The notes below the pieces were generated by a model. That model was not told the DNA's origin. It made no database searches and saw nothing but the letters and a program-made list of their open reading frames with translations. 9,146 bases of DNA from assembly GCA_013389125.1 (NCBI GenBank), contig JACADX010000071.1, positions 1 to 9,146 on the forward strand, written 5' to 3'. The translations under genes were made by a program, and so were the position numbers. Below, piece by piece: positions 1 through 6,365 of this stretch. Within the stretch, counting starts at the first letter, position 1. Every line of letters starts with the position of its first letter. Origin of the DNA: Parvularculaceae bacterium. GTDB taxonomy: Bacteria; Pseudomonadota; Alphaproteobacteria; Caulobacterales; Parvularculaceae.

Positions 1-711
1 CTGACGGCGACCAAGCTGCCGCATTATACGCTGCCCCTTTATCCGGCGATCGCGCTGATTGCGGCGCAGGCCGCTTTTCACGTCGGGAACGGCCGTGCGC
101 GGCGGGTCGAGAAGGCGGGGGCCGTCGTTTACGGCGTTGTCGGCGCGGCGATCGCCGGTCTCATCGCTTTCGCGCCTCATTTCTATACGAGTGCGCCGAA
201 TGATGCGGCGTCAGTCGCAGTTGCCGGCCTTATCGCCGCGGCGTCCGCTCTGGTTGCGTCCTTGTTCTGGCGCGGACAGTCCTTGAAAGCCGCCCACGCG
301 TCGGCCCTTCTTTCCGCCGCCGTTGCGGGAACATTGCTCGTCGGCGTCTTGCCGGGTCTTGACCGGTTTGTTCTTTCGCCGCGAATTTCCGCCGCACTTG
401 ACAAGGCCGATCTTCATCCGCTTCGCGACGGCGCCGCGCCTGTCATTTTGAGCGGATTTTACGAGCCGTCCGCCGTTTTTCTCCTCGGCACGAAAACGAT
501 GATGGCGGAAGGGCGCGACGCGGCGGAAAAATTCGCCCAATCAGAGGCGGCGGCTGTTGTCGAAGGCCGCGAAGACGCCGCGTTTTTGTCGCGACTTCAT
601 GAGCTTGGCGGCAATGCCGAGCGCTTTGCAGAGATTGAAGGGTTCAATTATTCAAACGGCGACGACGTGATTCTCCGACTTTATCGTTTTGCGCCGCAAT
701 CGCGCCCCTGA
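1..711 (+). CDS. ArnT/PMT-like membrane glycosyltransferase, C-terminal part (5' end outside window)
   Basis: The frame is open from the first base to the TGA at 709-711, giving the last 236 residues of a protein whose start lies upstream. It opens with TKLPHYTLPLYPA, the motif typical of ArnT-like GT-C glycosyltransferases, which move a sugar from a polyprenyl-phosphate donor to lipid or protein at the outer face of the inner membrane. About four hydrophobic segments follow (roughly residues 10-30, 43-60, 68-85 and 98-118). A soluble C-terminal domain of about 110 residues comes next and would lie in the periplasm. The catalytic N-terminal acidic loop is outside the window, so acceptor and sugar cannot be named. 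It is followed within 30 bp by a second protein of the same superfamily, so the two probably share a transcript. The fold assignment is fairly safe; the substrate is unknown. Confidence 0.85.
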   Translation: MTATKLPHYTLPLYPAIALIAAQAAFHVGNGRARRVEKAGAVVYGVVGAAIAGLIAFAPHFYTSAPNDAASVAVAGLIAAASALVASLFWRGQSLKAAHASALLSAAVAGTLLVGVLPGLDRFVLSPRISAALDKADLHPLRDGAAPVILSGFYEPSAVFLLGTKTMMAEGRDAAEKFAQSEAAAVVEGREDAAFLSRLHELGGNAERFAEIEGFNYSNGDDVILRLYRFAPQSRP

Positions 712-741
712 CAGGTTCGCCGCTTGATCCAACTTGCACAG

Positions 742-2199
742 ATGATGTCGACGACCGGCCGCCGCTTTGCAGTCGTCGCGCTGGTTCTGACGCTCTTGCG
801 GATCGCCTCTCTTGTTGTCGGCCATCCCGATCTTGGTCCCGACGAAGCCCAATACTGGTTCTGGAGCAAGTCGCTTGATATCGGCTACTATTCGAAACCG
901 CCGCTCGTCGCGTGGTCGATCGCTGCGACGACGGCCGTTTTCGGCGATGAAGAATGGGCGGTGCGCCTCAGCGCGCCGCTTTACCAGCTCGGCGCTGCGG
1001 TCTTTCTATTTCTTCTGACGCGGCGGCTTTCGGGGCCGCGTGAGGCGTTTTGGGCGGGCCTTGCTTGGCTGACGCTCCCTGGCGTCTTTTTGTCATCGGC
1101 GCTCATCACAACCGATGCGCCGCTCATATTTTTCTGGTCGGCCGCGCTCTATTTTTTCTTTCGGCTAACGGATGAGACGCCGCCGGCGACCCCCCACAGT
1201 TTCGCGGCGATGTTTGGTCTCGCCATCGGTCTCGGCTTTCTCGCCAAATACGCAATGGCCTATTTTCTCCTGGGGGCCGGGCTCGCGCTGATCATGTCGC
1301 CATTGCGACGCGTAAGATTTGCGCCTCAATATCTCGGAATCGCGCTTGCGGTCGCGCTCGCGACGATTGCGCCGAACATCTGGTGGAACGCGCAAAACGA
1401 CTTTCAGACCATTTCGCATACGGCGGCAAATGCGGATTGGAACGGCGATTTCGGCCATCCGGATCGTCTCGCGAAATTCCTGACCGATCAATTCGGCGTC
1501 GCAGGTCCGATTATGCTCGCCTTGATGATGGCGGCGGCGTTATTCGGTCGGCGGACGGCCGACGCGCGCTCGCGGGAGGCGATGCGGGCGCTCCTCGCCT
1601 TCGCGCTTCCCGCAGTCGTCATTGTCTCCGCCCAGGCGTTCGTGTCGCGCGCGCACGGCAATTGGGCGGCGGTAGCCTATCCGTCGGCGCTGGTCATGGC
1701 GACGCTCTTCGCATTCAGTCGTCCTCGTTTCATTCTCGTCGCGAAATTGAGCGTCGCGCTCCATACGATCGTAGGCTTTGGGTTTCTCGCCGCCTTCGCT
1801 AGCATGCCGATCGCCGAATCCGTCGGCGCGTCATCGGCCTTTAGGAAATTGCGGGGCTGGGAGGCGCAGGGCCGTGAAATCGCGCGCTTAAGCGCGGATT
1901 TCGACGCAATCATGACTGACGACCGCGAAGTGACCGGCGAACTCGTCTACTATGCGCGCGGAGGAAAGCCGATCGTCGCCTGGAATTCGAATCTGACGAT
2001 CGACAGTCACTTTGAGGCCTTTCACGCTTTCGACCCGGAGCGCGACAGGCGCGTGCTCTATGTATCGACCAATGGCGACGCGCTCTACATCAAGAACCGC
2101 TTTTCAAGGATTGAAAGGCTCGGCGCCGTTGACGCCGATATCGGCCGCGGCCGAAAACGCACGCTCTATTATTACGGCGTCGAGGGGTATTTGCATTAG
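742..2199 (+). CDS. Glycosyltransferase family 39-like (PMT_2/ArnT-like) integral membrane protein
   Basis: This is a complete membrane protein of 485 residues if the ATG at 742 is used. A TTG at 724 would add six residues and has only a weak AGG upstream; an ATG at 745 is also possible. Neither region shows a good ribosome binding site, so the start is uncertain. After the first membrane helix comes GPDEAQYW (Asp34-Glu35), matching the acidic pair in the first periplasmic loop that GT-C enzymes use for catalysis and metal or donor binding. A YYSKPPL motif follows at about residues 49-55, as in PMT_2 proteins. I count ten to eleven hydrophobic segments, then a soluble tail of about 100 residues. 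Family knowledge says the donor is a polyprenyl-phosphate sugar; the acceptor cannot be read here. It begins just after the preceding glycosyltransferase, suggesting a tandem pair working on the same surface glycan or lipid. Confidence 0.88.
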   Translation: MMSTTGRRFAVVALVLTLLRIASLVVGHPDLGPDEAQYWFWSKSLDIGYYSKPPLVAWSIAATTAVFGDEEWAVRLSAPLYQLGAAVFLFLLTRRLSGPREAFWAGLAWLTLPGVFLSSALITTDAPLIFFWSAALYFFFRLTDETPPATPHSFAAMFGLAIGLGFLAKYAMAYFLLGAGLALIMSPLRRVRFAPQYLGIALAVALATIAPNIWWNAQNDFQTISHTAANADWNGDFGHPDRLAKFLTDQFGVAGPIMLALMMAAALFGRRTADARSREAMRALLAFALPAVVIVSAQAFVSRAHGNWAAVAYPSALVMATLFAFSRPRFILVAKLSVALHTIVGFGFLAAFASMPIAESVGASSAFRKLRGWEAQGREIARLSADFDAIMTDDREVTGELVYYARGGKPIVAWNSNLTIDSHFEAFHAFDPERDRRVLYVSTNGDALYIKNRFSRIERLGAVDADIGRGRKRTLYYYGVEGYLH

Positions 2200-2243
2200 A
2201 CGCCGATCGGTGCGTTCTATCCGAAAGGCCGCCGGCGGGCGTT

Positions 2244-2259
2244 GAGGCCATCAGGCCTC
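2244..2259. repeat. Short perfect inverted repeat (hairpin) downstream of the glycosyltransferase
   Basis: GAGGCC and GGCCTC are separated by ATCA, a 6-bp GC-rich stem with a 4-nt loop, 45 bp after the glycosyltransferase stop codon. No T-run follows on either strand, so it is not a classical intrinsic terminator. It could be a weak 3'-end structure for the glycosyltransferase mRNA. The minus-strand small ORF candidate (2251-2469) would end inside it. Confidence 0.35.
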
Positions 2260-2469
2260 CTGGTCAATGCTTCGGCGGGCGGGCCCGGATGCAATGGCGC
2301 GGGCGCGCGCATAAGCCGTCGTCGCCTCAAAGCGGACGAGACTTGTCTCGAAATGGAACAGAGCGGCGCGCCGATGATCGCTCAGTCTGGCGCGAAACCG
2401 CGCAATTTGCGACATCGCGGGGGCAGACCGCGAATTTGCGATTGAGGGGAGGCTGCAGCTCGCATTCAT
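2251..2469 (-). CDS. Possible small protein of unknown function, 72 aa (or 54 aa from an internal ATG)
   Basis: I do not recognise this protein. It is the only plausible gene in the 341-bp gap 2200-2540. The minus-strand ATG at 2467-2469 is preceded by GGAG four bases upstream (plus-strand CTCC at 2474-2477). An alternative ATG at codon 19 gives a 54-residue version beginning MSQIARFRARLSDHRR. The C-terminal two thirds is basic and alanine-rich, reads as a single amphipathic helix, and has no signal peptide or membrane segment. By my rough hand count about 70% of third codon positions are G or C in the 54-residue version, compatible with coding here but also with chance. It would be convergent with the glycosyltransferase and divergent from the EAL gene. 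Only conservation in relatives can decide. Confidence 0.3.
   Translation of the reverse strand: MNASCSLPSIANSRSAPAMSQIARFRARLSDHRRAALFHFETSLVRFEATTAYARARAIASGPARRSIDQEA
2399..2442. repeat. Tandem near-repeat CGCRAATTTGCGA, two copies 29 bp apart
   Basis: AATTTGCGA occurs at 2404-2412 and 2433-2441, each preceded by a CGCGCA- or CGCGA-like left half, making two near-palindromic units. The 29-bp offset is close to three helical turns. The pair lies about 100-140 bp upstream of the EAL-domain gene, so it could be a regulator site, but it also falls inside the candidate minus-strand small ORF and may simply be coding sequence. Confidence 0.25.
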
Positions 2470-2504
2470 GGCGCTCCGCTAGGCAAATAACCTGCCGCCA
2501 ATCG

Positions 2505-2526
2505 TTCATGTTTTAAGTTTATTTAC
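2505..2526 (+). promoter_or_regulatory. AT-rich stretch, probable promoter region of the EAL-domain gene
   Basis: This 22-bp stretch (TTCATGTTTTAAGTTTATTT and flanks) is strikingly AT-rich for the window and lies 15-36 bp before the ATG at 2541. A TAAGTT element at 2514-2519 could serve as a -10 box. I see no convincing -35 partner, so the boxes are not assigned. If the transcript starts near 2525, the leader would be short. Confidence 0.3.
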
Positions 2527-2540
2527 GGCTCGTCAGCTAA

Positions 2541-4370
2541 ATGAACGCTTGTCGAGCGTTGGGCGGCGGCATGGCTGATCGCGACAATCCGTGGTTTCGA
2601 GGCTGGCGCAACAGGGGCGAGCGGGAATTGCAGGATCAAAACGATCAAGCGGCGCCGCCGAAAATTGAGCGGTTCGCCGCGTCGCGCGAGCGCGGGGAGG
2701 AGATTCAACTCGAGCCGTCGCTGCAGGCGATGTTCGAGTTTGACCCGTCGAACGGAATGCTCTCATGGTCTGATCCCGCAGCGGCCGCGCGCCTATTCGG
2801 ATCGGAAGTTCTCGTCTCGGCGGTGTCGCGATCGGATTTTGACGCGCGCATCGTCGGCGGCGTCGCGGCGTCGCGCCAGGCGGCGCTCAACGGCGCGGTT
2901 CAGACTTACGCCTGCGAGTATCAGCTTTCGCGTCGCGCGGGCGACACCCATTGGGTCGAGGAGCGCGGCGGCTGGCTAGGACTCGGCGCCGATCGCCGAC
3001 TGATCGGCGTGATCCGCTCCATCGAGTCGCAAAAGCGCCGCGACGCGCATCTCGCCTGGCTCGCTGAAAACGATGAGCTGACCGGCGTCATGAATCGCGC
3101 GCAGATGCGGGCAAAGCTCGATCAGGCGCTCGTCGACATGAAGCGCGTCAAGGGTTCCGGCGCCTATCTCCTTATCGGCATTGACGATGTCGGCGCGATC
3201 AACGCCGATTTCGGCTTCGACGTCGCGGACGAAGTGATCGTCGAGTGCTCGCGACGGATCGCGGGCCTCCTCGGCCCGAGCGACCTTATCGGCCGCGTCG
3301 CCGGGACGAAATTCGGCGTGTTTCTCGCTGGCGGCGACAGCGAGCGCGTGCGCGAAGTCTGCGTGCGCCTCCTCAATGTTGTGCGCGAGCGCGTGATTGA
3401 AACGCAAAAAGGCTCCGTCGCCGCGTCGGTGTCGATCGGCGCGGTTGAAGCGCCGCGCGACGCCGGCAGCGCGCACAAGGCGATGGCGTCGGCGGAAGCC
3501 GCGCTCGATTCGGCGAAGCGGCTCGGCAGATCAAGCTGGTCGTCCTTCAGCGAAAAGACCGACATCGTGACGCAGCGGCGTCGCAACACGCACATGTCCG
3601 ACGTTATTCTGACGGCGCTCAATGAGCGGCGCGTGCGTCTCGCCTTCCAGCCGATTGTCGGCGATATCGGGGAGGCGCCTTCGAAGTTCGAGTGCCTCAT
3701 CCGCATGCGGAGCGAAGAGGGAAAGGAAGTGCCTGCGCCGGATTTCATTCCGGTCGCCGAACGTCTCGGGCTCGTTCACCTTCTGGATCGGCGCGTGCTC
3801 GAACTCGCCATGAACACGCTCGCCGCCTGCCCGAACGTCAAGCTCAACGTCAATGTCTCCATGGAGACGGTGAAAGACCCGCTATGGGCGGAAGGCTATC
3901 TCTCGGTCATGCGCGCGAACGAGGTTCTGGCGCGGCGGATCACGGTCGAGCTGACCGAGACGCAGGTTATCGACGCGGTAGACGCCTCAATAGAGTTCGT
4001 CTCGGAGCTGAAGAAGCTCGGCGCCTTTTTCGGCATCGACGACTTCGGCGCCGGCTACACGTCTTTTCGGAATCTCAAGGCGCTCGATATCGACATCTTG
4101 AAGATCGACGGGTCGTTCGTGACCGGCGTCTCGTCGTCGCGCGAGAATCAGCTGTTCGTCCGAACGCTCCTCGATCTTGCACGCAATTTCGGGATGAAGA
4201 CGGTCGCCGAATGGGTCGAGAATGAAGCCGACGCTATGCTCCTTAAAGGCCTCGGCGTCGACTACCTGCAGGGTTTTCTCATCGGCAAGCCGGAAACGAA
4301 CCCCGCTTGGCTGCCGAACGGCGCGCCCGACGAGGGACCCTTCATCCAGTCGCGCGCCGTCAGCGCCTGA
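2541..4370 (+). CDS. Cyclic-di-GMP phosphodiesterase: PAS-like, degenerate GGDEF, intact EAL
   Basis: This 609-residue cytoplasmic protein has no membrane segment. Residues about 62-165 look like a PAS-type sensor domain. Residues about 172-335 form a GGDEF domain whose signature has decayed: RVAGTKF at 252-258 replaces RxGGDEF, and GPSD replaces the RxxD inhibitory site, so cyclase activity is not expected. The EAL domain (about 355-585) keeps what catalysis needs: ECLIR (384-388), Asn438, Glu470 in ELTE, DDFGAGY (500-506), Lys521 in LKID, AEWVE (556-560) and QG (577-578). It should hydrolyse c-di-GMP to pGpG, with the degenerate GGDEF possibly acting as a GTP-binding regulatory module as in Caulobacter PdeA. 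A second ATG at 2571 (MADRDNP) is an equally good start; neither has a clear ribosome binding site. It ends 3 bp from the convergent phaR stop codon. Confidence 0.9.
   Translation: MNACRALGGGMADRDNPWFRGWRNRGERELQDQNDQAAPPKIERFAASRERGEEIQLEPSLQAMFEFDPSNGMLSWSDPAAAARLFGSEVLVSAVSRSDFDARIVGGVAASRQAALNGAVQTYACEYQLSRRAGDTHWVEERGGWLGLGADRRLIGVIRSIESQKRRDAHLAWLAENDELTGVMNRAQMRAKLDQALVDMKRVKGSGAYLLIGIDDVGAINADFGFDVADEVIVECSRRIAGLLGPSDLIGRVAGTKFGVFLAGGDSERVREVCVRLLNVVRERVIETQKGSVAASVSIGAVEAPRDAGSAHKAMASAEAALDSAKRLGRSSWSSFSEKTDIVTQRRRNTHMSDVILTALNERRVRLAFQPIVGDIGEAPSKFECLIRMRSEEGKEVPAPDFIPVAERLGLVHLLDRRVLELAMNTLAACPNVKLNVNVSMETVKDPLWAEGYLSVMRANEVLARRITVELTETQVIDAVDASIEFVSELKKLGAFFGIDDFGAGYTSFRNLKALDIDILKIDGSFVTGVSSSRENQLFVRTLLDLARNFGMKTVAEWVENEADAMLLKGLGVDYLQGFLIGKPETNPAWLPNGAPDEGPFIQSRAVSA
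2544..2560. repeat. Inverted repeat AACGCT-N5-AGCGTT at the start of the EAL-domain gene
   Basis: A perfect 6-bp stem (AACGCT at 2544-2549, AGCGTT at 2555-2560) with a 5-nt TGTCG loop lies between the two candidate start codons (2541 and 2571). If translation begins at 2571, this structure is in the leader ten bases before the start and could hinder ribosome access or act as an operator. If translation begins at 2541, it is simply codons 2-7. Confidence 0.3.
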
Positions 4371-4372
4371 CG
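4358..4372. repeat. Hairpin over the EAL stop codon at the convergent junction
   Basis: CGTCAG (4358-4363), a CGC loop and CTGACG (4367-4372) form a perfect 6-bp stem spanning the TGA of the EAL gene and abutting the phaR stop codon at 4374-4376. No T-run follows in either direction, so terminator function is unproven. It is the only candidate 3'-end structure I see for either gene, since just 3 bp separate the coding regions. Confidence 0.35.
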
Positions 4373-4373
4373 C

Positions 4374-4985
4374 TCAGCGGTCTTTATCGAGCTTGGCGAG
4401 CTGGCGCTTCAAGTCGGCGAGCTCTTCGCGCAGCTTCTGGATTTCTCCGTCGTCTCCGACTTGGCTGGCGGCGCTGCGCGCCTGCTGGTAAAAGCCGCCC
4501 ATCGGCGAAAACATTTTCATCGCCTGATCAAAGAGCGCCATGTTCGAGCGCGCCATCTCCTCGAACATCTGATAGCCCGGGGCTGCGCCAAACGCCTCGC
4601 GCATGCGCGCGCGCATTTTTTCCTGATTGCTCGCGAAGGCGTCCATGCTCATTTCGAGATAGGACGGCACGAACGCCTGAAGATTGTCGCCGTAAAACTT
4701 GATGAGCTGACGCAGGAACTGGATGGGGAGGAGGTTTTGTCCCTTGTTCTCCTCTTCGAAGATGATCTGCGTCAGCACGGAATGCGTGATGTCATCGTTG
4801 GACTTGGCGTCGTAGACGACGAAATCCTGACCGTTCTTGACCATGTCCGCGAGGTAGTCGAGCGTCACATAAGAACTCGTCGCCGTGTTGTAGAGACGGC
4901 GGTTTGCGTATTTCTTGATGACGACCGCTTCTTCGCCGGCCTTGGCCTTCTTGCCGGTTCTTGCAATCTCGTCGGCCTCGCTCAT
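4374..4985 (-). CDS. phaR: Polyhydroxyalkanoate synthesis repressor PhaR
   Basis: This 203-residue cytoplasmic regulator is recognised by its N-terminal PHB/PHA DNA-binding domain at about residues 22-75 (VIKKYANRRLYNTATSSYVT, then DYLADMVKNG and THSVLTQII). Next comes the PHB-accumulation domain at about 76-118 (NLLPIQFLRQLIKFYGDNLQ and SYLEMSMDAF). A methionine-rich middle and a short coiled coil (about 180-200) close the protein. In Paracoccus and Cupriavidus, PhaR represses phasin and its own gene and is released when it binds nascent PHA granules. The start at 4985 is chosen because GGGAGG (4993-4998) lies seven bases upstream; the in-frame ATG at 5000 overlaps that site and the ATG at 5015 lacks one. 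It is transcribed away from phaA, consistent with control of the shared intergenic region and of its own expression. Confidence 0.96.
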   Translation of the reverse strand: MSEADEIARTGKKAKAGEEAVVIKKYANRRLYNTATSSYVTLDYLADMVKNGQDFVVYDAKSNDDITHSVLTQIIFEEENKGQNLLPIQFLRQLIKFYGDNLQAFVPSYLEMSMDAFASNQEKMRARMREAFGAAPGYQMFEEMARSNMALFDQAMKMFSPMGGFYQQARSAASQVGDDGEIQKLREELADLKRQLAKLDKDR

Positions 4986-5001
4986 TCCCGAGCCTCCCAT
5001 G

Positions 5002-5050
5002 TTTGTGCGCAGCATGACCCGCCGTGCTGCAATGCAACAATTTTGTGCGC
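5002..5050. repeat. 9-bp direct repeat TTTGTGCGC, copies 40 bp apart, in the phaR-phaA regulatory region
   Basis: TTTGTGCGC occurs at 5002-5010 and 5042-5050. The first copy is just upstream of the phaR ribosome binding site, and the second abuts the TTGC-N4-GCAG dyad. The core GTGCGC also occurs in the perfect 10-bp palindrome CGTGCGCACG at 5103-5112, upstream of phaA. The spacing is roughly four helical turns, which would suit cooperative binding by one regulator. Confidence 0.4.
5025..5039. promoter_or_regulatory. Probable PhaR operator 1 (CTGC-N3-GCAA type)
   Basis: TGCTGCA-A-TGCAACA is a 15-bp dyad with one mismatched pair. Its core CTGC-AAT-GCAA (5027-5037) differs by one base from CTGC-N3-GCAG, which I recall as a PhaR target motif in Paracoccus denitrificans. 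It lies 40 bp upstream of the phaR start codon, where bound PhaR could repress its own gene. The assignment rests on motif resemblance and location only. Confidence 0.5.
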
Positions 5051-5071
5051 TTGCTAAAGCAGCTATAGCAT
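5043..5071 (+). promoter_or_regulatory. Candidate promoter for phaA-zinc finger-phaB
   Basis: TTGTGC at 5043-5048 could be a -35 element. The downstream -10 could be TAGCAT at 5066-5071 (17-bp spacing) or TATAGC at 5064-5069 (15-bp spacing, short). The PhaR-like dyad at 5051-5062 would then lie in the spacer, a classic place for a repressor to block RNA polymerase. The predicted leader would be about 75-80 nt. The boxes match the consensus only loosely. Confidence 0.35.
5051..5062. promoter_or_regulatory. Probable PhaR operator 2 (TTGC-N4-GCAG type)
   Basis: TTGC-TAAA-GCAG is one base from CTGC-N4-GCAG, the second PhaR motif spacing I recall from Paracoccus. Together with the N3-spaced box at 5025-5039 it reproduces both known spacings in a single 38-bp stretch of the divergent phaR/phaA region. 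It sits inside the candidate phaA promoter spacer. Confidence 0.5.
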
Positions 5072-5081
5072 GAAATTGAAG

Positions 5082-5095
5082 GCGGGCTATCCCGC
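5082..5095. repeat. Short hairpin in the phaA leader
   Basis: GCGGG (5082-5086) and CCCGC (5091-5095) with a CTAT loop form a perfect 5-bp stem, about 60 bp before the phaA start codon. No T-run follows, so it is not a terminator. It may be a minor leader structure. Confidence 0.25.
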
Positions 5096-5154
5096 ATTAC
5101 CGCGTGCGCACGGCCGGGCATGGTCGAAATTGCGTGATTTTTCAAGGAGGAAAC

Positions 5155-6327
5155 ATGGGCATCGTCATTGCGTCAGCGGCTCGGACCGCGGTCGGATCGT
5201 TTGGAGGCGGACTGTCGACGGTTCCCGCGGCGAACCTTGGAGCGACGGCGATCAAGGCGGCGCTCGATCGCGCAAAGATCACGGCGGAAGATGTCAGCGA
5301 GGTCGTGATGGGCCATGTTCTGCAAACGGCGCAGGGCCAAAATACGGCGCGCCAGGCGTCGATGGCGGCAGGCGTCCCGAAGGAACGCCCGGCGATGACC
5401 ATCAATCAGGTTTGCGGTTCGGGACTCCGCGCGGTCGCCCTCGCGGCGCAGCAGGTGAAGACAGGCGACGCGTCGATTGTCGTCGCCGGCGGGCAGGAGA
5501 ACATGTCGCTCTCGCCGCACGCGATGTTCCTCCGCAACGGGGTTAGAATGGGCGACGTCTCCCAGGTCGACACGATGATCAGGGACGGCCTTTGGGACGT
5601 GTTCAACAATTATCATATGGGCCAAACGGCCGAAAATCTCGCGCAGAAATACCAGATCAGCCGCGAAGAACAGGACGCCTTCGCGGTTGCGAGCCAGAAC
5701 AAGGCCGAAGCCGCGCGAAAGGCTGGAAAATTCAAGAGCGAGATCGCGCCGGTCGTCGTCAAGGGCAAAAAGGGCGACGTCGTTTTCGACGCTGACGAAT
5801 ACATTCGAGAAGGCGTGACGAGGGATTCCGTTTCCGGCCTCAAACCCGCCTTCGCGAAGGACGGCACGGTCACGGCGGCGAACGCATCCGGCATCAATGA
5901 CGGCGCTGCGGCCCTCGTCGTGATGTCGGAAGAAGAAGCCAGGCGCCGCGGCGTCAAGCCGCTCGCGCGCATCGCATCGGCGGCGCATTGCGGGGTCGAC
6001 CCCTCAATCATGGGAATAGGTCCTGCGCCCGCCTCGCGAATGGCGCTCGAGAAGGCAGGATGGAAACTCGCCGATCTCGATCTCATTGAGGCGAATGAGG
6101 CATTCGCCGCGCAAGCGCTCGCGGTCGGCAAGGAGCTTGGGTGGGATCCAGAGAAGGTCAACGTCAATGGCGGCGCCATCGCCATCGGACATCCGATCGG
6201 CGCCTCCGGCGCGCGCATTCTGACGACGCTTCTCTTTGAAATGGACCGGTCAAATGCGAAAAAGGGTCTTGCGACGCTATGCATCGGCGGCGGCATGGGC
6301 ATCGCCATGTGCGTCGAGCGTATGTAA
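5155..6327 (+). CDS. phaA: Acetyl-CoA acetyltransferase (beta-ketothiolase) PhaA
   Basis: This 390-residue thiolase is of the usual length for the family. It condenses two acetyl-CoA to acetoacetyl-CoA, the first step of PHB synthesis, and is a cytoplasmic tetramer in characterised relatives. All catalytic elements are visible: the nucleophile Cys87 in NQVCGSG, NEAFA with Asn314-Glu315, His346 in GHPIGASG, and the acid/base Cys376 in LCIGGGMG. The ATG at 5155 is chosen because AAGGAGG (5144-5150) sits four bases upstream and the protein then begins MGIVIASAARTAVG as in other PhaA; the in-frame extension to 5104 lacks such a site. It heads an operon with a small zinc-finger gene 38 bp downstream and phaB after it. 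The divergent phaR and the dyads in between suggest repression by PhaR. Biosynthetic rather than degradative use is inferred from phaB. Confidence 0.96.
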   Translation: MGIVIASAARTAVGSFGGGLSTVPAANLGATAIKAALDRAKITAEDVSEVVMGHVLQTAQGQNTARQASMAAGVPKERPAMTINQVCGSGLRAVALAAQQVKTGDASIVVAGGQENMSLSPHAMFLRNGVRMGDVSQVDTMIRDGLWDVFNNYHMGQTAENLAQKYQISREEQDAFAVASQNKAEAARKAGKFKSEIAPVVVKGKKGDVVFDADEYIREGVTRDSVSGLKPAFAKDGTVTAANASGINDGAAALVVMSEEEARRRGVKPLARIASAAHCGVDPSIMGIGPAPASRMALEKAGWKLADLDLIEANEAFAAQALAVGKELGWDPEKVNVNGGAIAIGHPIGASGARILTTLLFEMDRSNAKKGLATLCIGGGMGIAMCVERM

Positions 6328-6365
6328 ATCGAACGTCAGTCGGCGATCGTCCTTGGGGAGGCGCT

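Noticed and set aside
4461..5057. Plus-strand ORF of 198 codons opposite phaR
   Set aside because: Histidine/arginine-rich mirror of the phaR frame; PhaR domain signatures on the minus strand are unmistakable.
5104..5154. In-frame 17-codon N-terminal extension of phaA
   Set aside because: The AAGGAGG at 5144-5150 lies within it and points to the ATG at 5155, where the protein matches the usual PhaA N-terminus.
5173..5988. Long minus-strand ORF (271 codons) opposite phaA
   Set aside because: Shadow of the thiolase reading frame; Arg-rich, no family resemblance, no separate regulatory context.
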